Source: an uncultured Traorella sp. | GTDB lineage: Bacteria; Bacillota_I; Bacilli_A; Erysipelotrichales; Erysipelotrichaceae | NCBI GenBank assembly: GCA_944324265.1 | Contig: CALUVS010000004.1 | Coordinates: forward strand, 1 to 64,000 | Reading direction: 5' to 3' | Length of the DNA stretch: 64,000 nucleotides | Shown: piece after piece, positions 60,610 to 64,000 of the stretch | How positions within the stretch are numbered: position 1 is the stretch's first letter | How the letters are laid out: each line of letters starts with the position of its first letter | Position numbers and translations under genes: made by a program | The notes under the pieces: model-generated | The model's input: the letters and a program-made list of their open reading frames with translations, nothing else | Database searches by the model: none | Told to the model about the DNA's origin: nothing

Positions 60610-62340
60610 TTATCTCTTTTCCTCAACTTCCTGGCTCAGCATCTTCACAAATTCATCCATTGGCAGAGTGACAGATTCATTGTGTCCCTGACGTCTGACA
60701 GTCACAGTACCATTTTCCTTTTCACCATCACCCACAACCAGCTGAATCGGAATTTTCTTCATCTGAGCTTCTCTTATACGATAACCTAATTTTTCATTTC
60801 TTGCATCACATTTGCTTCTGAATCCCAATGCATTCAGCTGTGCATTGACTTTTTCTGCATATTCTGCATGATATTCATGATGAACCGGAATAACTTCTAC
60901 CTGCACTGGTGCTAACCAAGTTGGGAATTTTCCGGCATAGTGTTCAATCAAGATACCGATGAAACGTTCAATAGAACCGAAGATGACACGGTGCAGCATG
61001 ACCGGACGCTGTTTTTCACCATTGGCATCCACATAAGTCAGATCAAATCTTTCCGGTAAGTTCATATCCAATTGGATTGTACCGCATTGCCATACGCGTC
61101 CCAAAGAATCTTTGATATGAAAGTCCAGTTTTGGTCCATAGAATGCACCATCTCCCGGATTGATCTTATAAGTCTTGCCGGCTGCTTCACAGGCATGAGC
61201 CAAGGCCGCTTCACTTCTTTCCCATACATCCAAGCTTCCGATATATTTTTCTTCAGGACGAGTAGATAATTCAATATCATAGCTTAAGCCAAATACAGCA
61301 TAGAAGCGATCAATGAATTTGATCAGATCAATAACTTCACTTTCAATCTGATCTGGGCGCATAAAGATATGAGCATCATCCTGAGTAAATGTACGGACAC
61401 GGAATAAACCGTTCAATGCTCCGCTGGCTTCATGACGGTGTACTTGACCCAATTCACCCATACGGATCGGCAAGTCTTTGTAAGAATGCAATGAATTCTT
61501 ATAAACCAGCATTGCTCCTGGACAGTTCATTGGTTTGATAGCAAATTCACGGTCATCTACCAAAGAAGTATACATATTTTCTTTATAGTTGAACCAGTGT
61601 CCGCTGACTTCCCACAATTCACGAGACATCATGATTGGTGTTTTGATAAATACATAGTTTTCCTTTGTATGTTCATCATACCAATATCTTTCCAATTCAT
61701 TGCGCAGAATCATACCATTCGGCAAGAAGAATGGAGCTCCCGGAGCATATTCACTCATCATGAACAACTCCAATTCTTTTCCTAATTTTTTGTGGTCACG
61801 TTTTTTAGCTTCTTCCAATAAATTCAAGTGTTCTTCCAAAGCTTCCGGTGTATCAAAACATACCCCATAAATTCTCTGAAGCATCTTATTATTGGCATCA
61901 CCTTTCCAATAAGCCCCGGAGTGCTTTAACAATTTGAAGTTTTTCAGCAATTTTACACTTTCCACATGAGGTCCGCGGCAAAGATCCACAAAATCTCCTT
62001 GACGATAACAAGTAATGCTGCCATCTTCCAATCCGGCAATCAGATCCAATTTATATTCATCATCCTTGAACATTTCCATTGCTTCAGCTTTTGAATGTTC
62101 TTCACGAACAATACGTTTGCCGTCTTTGACAATTTTCTTCATTTCCTTTTCGATCTTAGCCAGATCTTCTTCTTTGATAACATCGTCTCCTAAATCAATA
62201 TCATAGTAAAAACCTTCGCTGATGACAGGTCCTACCCAGAATTTTGCATGAGGATAAAGATGCTTAACAGCTTGTGCCATCAAATGAGCACATGAGTGAT
62301 TCAATACGCTTAAATGTTCATTTTCTTTAATATCGATCAT
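60610..62340 (-). CDS. thrS: Threonyl-tRNA synthetase, TGS-less
   Basis: ThrRS charges tRNA-Thr. The 576-residue protein begins directly in the N2 editing domain (SVLNHSCAHLMAQAVKHLYP), followed by KHSGAYWKGDA, the class II core (NCPGAMLVYKNSLHSY, GELGQVHRHEASGALNGLFR, FTQDDAHIFM) and the anticodon-binding domain (VHHEYHAEYAEKVNAQLN, VGDGEKENGTVTVRR). The usual N-terminal TGS domain of about 60 residues is absent. ATG at 62340 has AAAGGAGAA upstream, after the T-box terminator. The gene is a T-box member. Confidence 0.93.
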   Translation of the reverse strand: MIDIKENEHLSVLNHSCAHLMAQAVKHLYPHAKFWVGPVISEGFYYDIDLGDDVIKEEDLAKIEKEMKKIVKDGKRIVREEHSKAEAMEMFKDDEYKLDLIAGLEDGSITCYRQGDFVDLCRGPHVESVKLLKNFKLLKHSGAYWKGDANNKMLQRIYGVCFDTPEALEEHLNLLEEAKKRDHKKLGKELELFMMSEYAPGAPFFLPNGMILRNELERYWYDEHTKENYVFIKTPIMMSRELWEVSGHWFNYKENMYTSLVDDREFAIKPMNCPGAMLVYKNSLHSYKDLPIRMGELGQVHRHEASGALNGLFRVRTFTQDDAHIFMRPDQIESEVIDLIKFIDRFYAVFGLSYDIELSTRPEEKYIGSLDVWERSEAALAHACEAAGKTYKINPGDGAFYGPKLDFHIKDSLGRVWQCGTIQLDMNLPERFDLTYVDANGEKQRPVMLHRVIFGSIERFIGILIEHYAGKFPTWLAPVQVEVIPVHHEYHAEYAEKVNAQLNALGFRSKCDARNEKLGYRIREAQMKKIPIQLVVGDGEKENGTVTVRRQGHNESVTLPMDEFVKMLSQEVEEKR

Positions 62341-62361
62341 ATCTATTCTCCTTTTCTCAAT

Positions 62362-62545
62362 ATAAAAAACGACTCCAATCAAAGGACGAGAGTCGTTTCG
62401 TGGTACCACCTTATTTCATGCACTTAAAAAAAGTACACCTCTTATTCTTTAACGCAGAGATACGGTCAAGTTTTCACAAGACAGCTCCTTGGTAGTAAAC
62501 ATCTCCTATCAGAATGACTTGCACCCACCGTCATCTCTCTTCACT
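62362..62545 (-). promoter_or_regulatory. T-box riboswitch (threonine)
   Basis: The leader of thrS senses uncharged tRNA-Thr. The T-box sequence AGGTGGTACCACG is at 62399-62411 on the minus strand. Stem I is closed by AGAGAT/ATCTCT (62456-62538). The terminator AACGACTC/GAGTCGTT with seven T (62365-62398) follows, and the start codon is 20 bases later. ACC in the specifier-loop region would be a threonine codon, though I could not fix the exact specifier position. Confidence 0.88.
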
Positions 62546-62587
62546 GAATCGTAAGACATTCGTGTCCAATTCATCGCTTATGTCATT

Positions 62588-62616
62588 ATTAAACCGCTAA
62601 ATTGCAGCTTTGTCAA
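62588..62616 (-). promoter_or_regulatory. Promoter of thrS
   Basis: A perfect TTGACA is 17 bases from TTTAAT on the minus strand, about 45 bases before the T-box Stem I. Confidence 0.75.
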
Positions 62617-62650
62617 GTACTCTGAATCTGAACTCAGAAGATAAAATCAT

Positions 62651-63151
62651 TTATCTGAAATAACTGATTTTCTTTTCATCAAAACGATCGGCAAGCGGCT
62701 TTGTTTCGTCCGGATAGCCAATTGCTACCACAGCTATCGGCAATAGATGCTCTTCAATGTGATAATATTCTTTGAAGTTCTGTATTCTTTCTGGGCTTGG
62801 TCCAATCGCACACCAGCAGGTGCCTAGTCCTTGATTGACTGCTTCGATGCACATATTTTCGATGGCAGCACTGCAGTCACAGTACAAATATTCATCCGGC
62901 TGTGATGCATTTCTGTCACCCAATACCATGATCGCACATGGAGCAGTTTTCATCATATTAGTATATGGCTGAAGATTGGACATACTATTGAGTGCTTCCC
63001 GATTTGTAATGACCATAAAGCGCCAGCTCTGAGCATTTCTGGCTGTAGGAGCATTCATGGCTGCTTTCAGCACTTCCTGAAGCTTTTTTGGTTCTATTTC
63101 TTTCTTCTGATATTTTCGAATACTTTGTCTCTGATGAATTTCTTTTAACAT
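62651..63151 (-). CDS. Nitroreductase-family flavoprotein
   Basis: A 166-residue FMN-dependent nitroreductase with the N-terminal RQSIRKYQKKEIEPKKL, AAMNAPTARNAQSWRF, GTCWCAIGPSPERI and the C-terminal VVAIGYPDETKP. The start at 63151 has GAGGTGAT; the frame is open upstream. Small soluble member, substrate unknown. It is separate from the nitroreductase half of the GrpB fusion. Confidence 0.9.
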   Translation of the reverse strand: MLKEIHQRQSIRKYQKKEIEPKKLQEVLKAAMNAPTARNAQSWRFMVITNREALNSMSNLQPYTNMMKTAPCAIMVLGDRNASQPDEYLYCDCSAAIENMCIEAVNQGLGTCWCAIGPSPERIQNFKEYYHIEEHLLPIAVVAIGYPDETKPLADRFDEKKISYFR

Positions 63152-63248
63152 CTGTATCACCTCGTTTTTATTATACAATTCTAGCAGGCAAACGTACATG
63201 ATTATATAATGAATGAAATAAGTTTTTTAATAAAGGATAGGTGATTAT

Positions 63249-63881
63249 ATGACAAAGACTTATGGGTATGTACGTGTTTCTACCAAGCAGCAGAATGAAG
63301 CTCGGCAGATGGATGAAATGCTGGCACAAGGGATCGAATTAAAAAACATTTACATTGACAAAGAAAGCGGCAAAGATTTTCAGCGGAAGGCTTATCAGCG
63401 TTTGATCTATCGCAAGATGAAAAGAGGCGATGTGTTAGTTGTCAAAAGTATTGATCGATTGGGCAGAAATTATCAGGAAATCTTAAATGAATGGAAAGTC
63501 ATTACCAAAGAAAAGGGTTATTATGTCAAAATATTGGATATGCCTTTATTGGATACAGCCAAGGATAAAGATTTGATTGGAACAGTAATTGCCGATATTG
63601 TCTTGCAGTTATTATCTTTTATTGCAGAAAATGAAAGAAATACAATTCGGCAGCGGCAGGCTGAGGGCATTCAGGCCGCTATGAAAAGAGGTGTACGCTT
63701 CGGCAGGCCGAAACTTCCTTATCCGGAAGAATTTGAACTGATTGTTGAAAAATGGGAAAATAAAGAACTTTCTACCAAAGAAGCTATGCGTCTGACCAAT
63801 TTTAAATATTCAACCTTCTATAAAAAAGTTGCTTTATATAAAGAAACCAAAAATTATCATAATGAAAAGCCTACCTCTTAA
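63249..63881 (+). CDS. Orphan serine recombinase (resolvase family)
   Basis: A 210-residue small serine recombinase. Catalytic Ser is in YVRVSTKQQN at the N-terminus, the conserved VVKSIDRLGRN lies near 64-76, and ENERNTIRQRQAEGI marks the long alpha-E helix. The C-terminus has an HTH-like segment (LSTKEAMRLTNFKYSTFYKK). Start has ATAGGTGAT. No terminal repeats, res-like sites or transposase genes are adjacent, so it is likely an orphan. It runs opposite to most neighbours. Confidence 0.9.
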   Translation: MTKTYGYVRVSTKQQNEARQMDEMLAQGIELKNIYIDKESGKDFQRKAYQRLIYRKMKRGDVLVVKSIDRLGRNYQEILNEWKVITKEKGYYVKILDMPLLDTAKDKDLIGTVIADIVLQLLSFIAENERNTIRQRQAEGIQAAMKRGVRFGRPKLPYPEEFELIVEKWENKELSTKEAMRLTNFKYSTFYKKVALYKETKNYHNEKPTS

Positions 63882-63893
63882 TGAGAATAGGCT
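63867..63893 (+). terminator. Terminator of the recombinase gene
   Basis: AGCCTA and TAGGCT flank a 14-base loop at the stop codon, followed by TAATTTT. The weak T-tract makes it uncertain. Confidence 0.55.
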
Positions 63894-63903
63894 CTAATTT
63901 TGA

Positions 63904-64000
63904 TTATTCGCTTTTCGACATCGGCAGCATAGCAGCTCCGACAAGTCCCGGTTCTTCCAGCTGTGCCTCTGCAAATATCGTTGAACGCATACCGACATGC
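63904..64000 (-). CDS. C-terminal end of a ROK-like protein (partial)
   Basis: Only the last 32 codons lie in the window, ending at 63904. The sequence MRSTIFAEAQLEEPGLVGAA resembles the end of ROK-family sugar kinases or repressors, where LGxxAGxxGAA is common. The rest lies beyond the window edge. Confidence 0.5.
   Translation of the reverse strand, partial: HVGMRSTIFAEAQLEEPGLVGAAMLPMSKSE

Noticed and set aside
63249-63881. Invertible element or IS around the recombinase
   Set aside because: No terminal inverted repeats or target duplications seen within the flanks.
1-64000. tRNA or rRNA genes
   Set aside because: No T-arm GTTCGAAT pattern in a foldable context and no rRNA blocks were seen on either strand.

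Overview
The window looks like chromosome from a low-GC Firmicute, most likely an Erysipelotrichia-type gut bacterium. Reasons: AT-rich DNA, Gram-positive PolC, GpsB, RecU/PBP1, a B-type RNase P RNA, strong AGGAGG or GGTGAT ribosome sites, a threonyl T-box and a perfect CcpA cre sequence. The species cannot be named from sequence alone. Most genes are on the minus strand in tightly overlapping operons. No rRNA, tRNA, CRISPR array, insertion sequence or prophage was seen.

Layout. 1-12.1 kb is conserved core: rnpB, gpsB, the recU-pbp1 pair, nth-dnaD-tseB-like, then the ribosome-assembly/NAD operon yqeG-yqeH-yhbY-(nadD-yqeK fusion)-rsfS-yqeM-mtnN-dedA. 12.2-17 kb is a molybdenum-hydroxylase operon (FAD, 2Fe-2S and Mo subunits, a MobA-like cofactor enzyme) with a tyrosine phosphatase coupled at its end. 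17-25.4 kb holds a DUF349 protein, polC, rnc and recG. 25.4-38.7 kb is accessory: a ParB-like protein, a nuclease-like protein with a PUA/EVE-like tail, an LMW phosphatase and a decayed copy of it, acetyltransferase-like genes, a TetR-controlled ABC exporter pair, TrmH, pyridoxamine kinase and a GrpB-nitroreductase fusion. 38.7-43.3 kb is a four-gene [FeFe]-hydrogenase operon combining an apparently catalytic enzyme, a thioredoxin-like 2Fe-2S protein, a hydrogenase-like PAS protein with altered H-cluster surroundings, and a SpoIIE-type phosphatase. This could be a hydrogen/redox sensing circuit. 43.4-48.3 kb carries a surface 5'-nucleotidase, SPFH/NfeD proteins and a lipid kinase. 48.3-54 kb is the strangest part: a candidate structured RNA, an orphan promoter with a perfect cre palindrome, a permease-domain fragment, small membrane proteins, and a decaying winged-helix gene whose tetrapeptide repeats have acquired stop codons. 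54-62.6 kb is the translation operon rimP-nusA-rnpM-ylxQ-infB-rbfA, then thrS under a T-box with an orphan solute-binding lipoprotein coupled to it. A nitroreductase, an orphan serine recombinase and the end of a ROK-like gene close the window.

Most of this is ordinary Firmicute biology. The items most worth a second look are the candidate RNA and cre region near 48.4-48.8 kb, the sensory-type hydrogenase operon, the decayed winged-helix gene with stop-containing repeats near 52.6 kb, the nuclease/ParB-like neighbourhood near 25.4-27.2 kb, and the substrate-binding protein fused into the thrS T-box operon. None can be called a new system from sequence alone.
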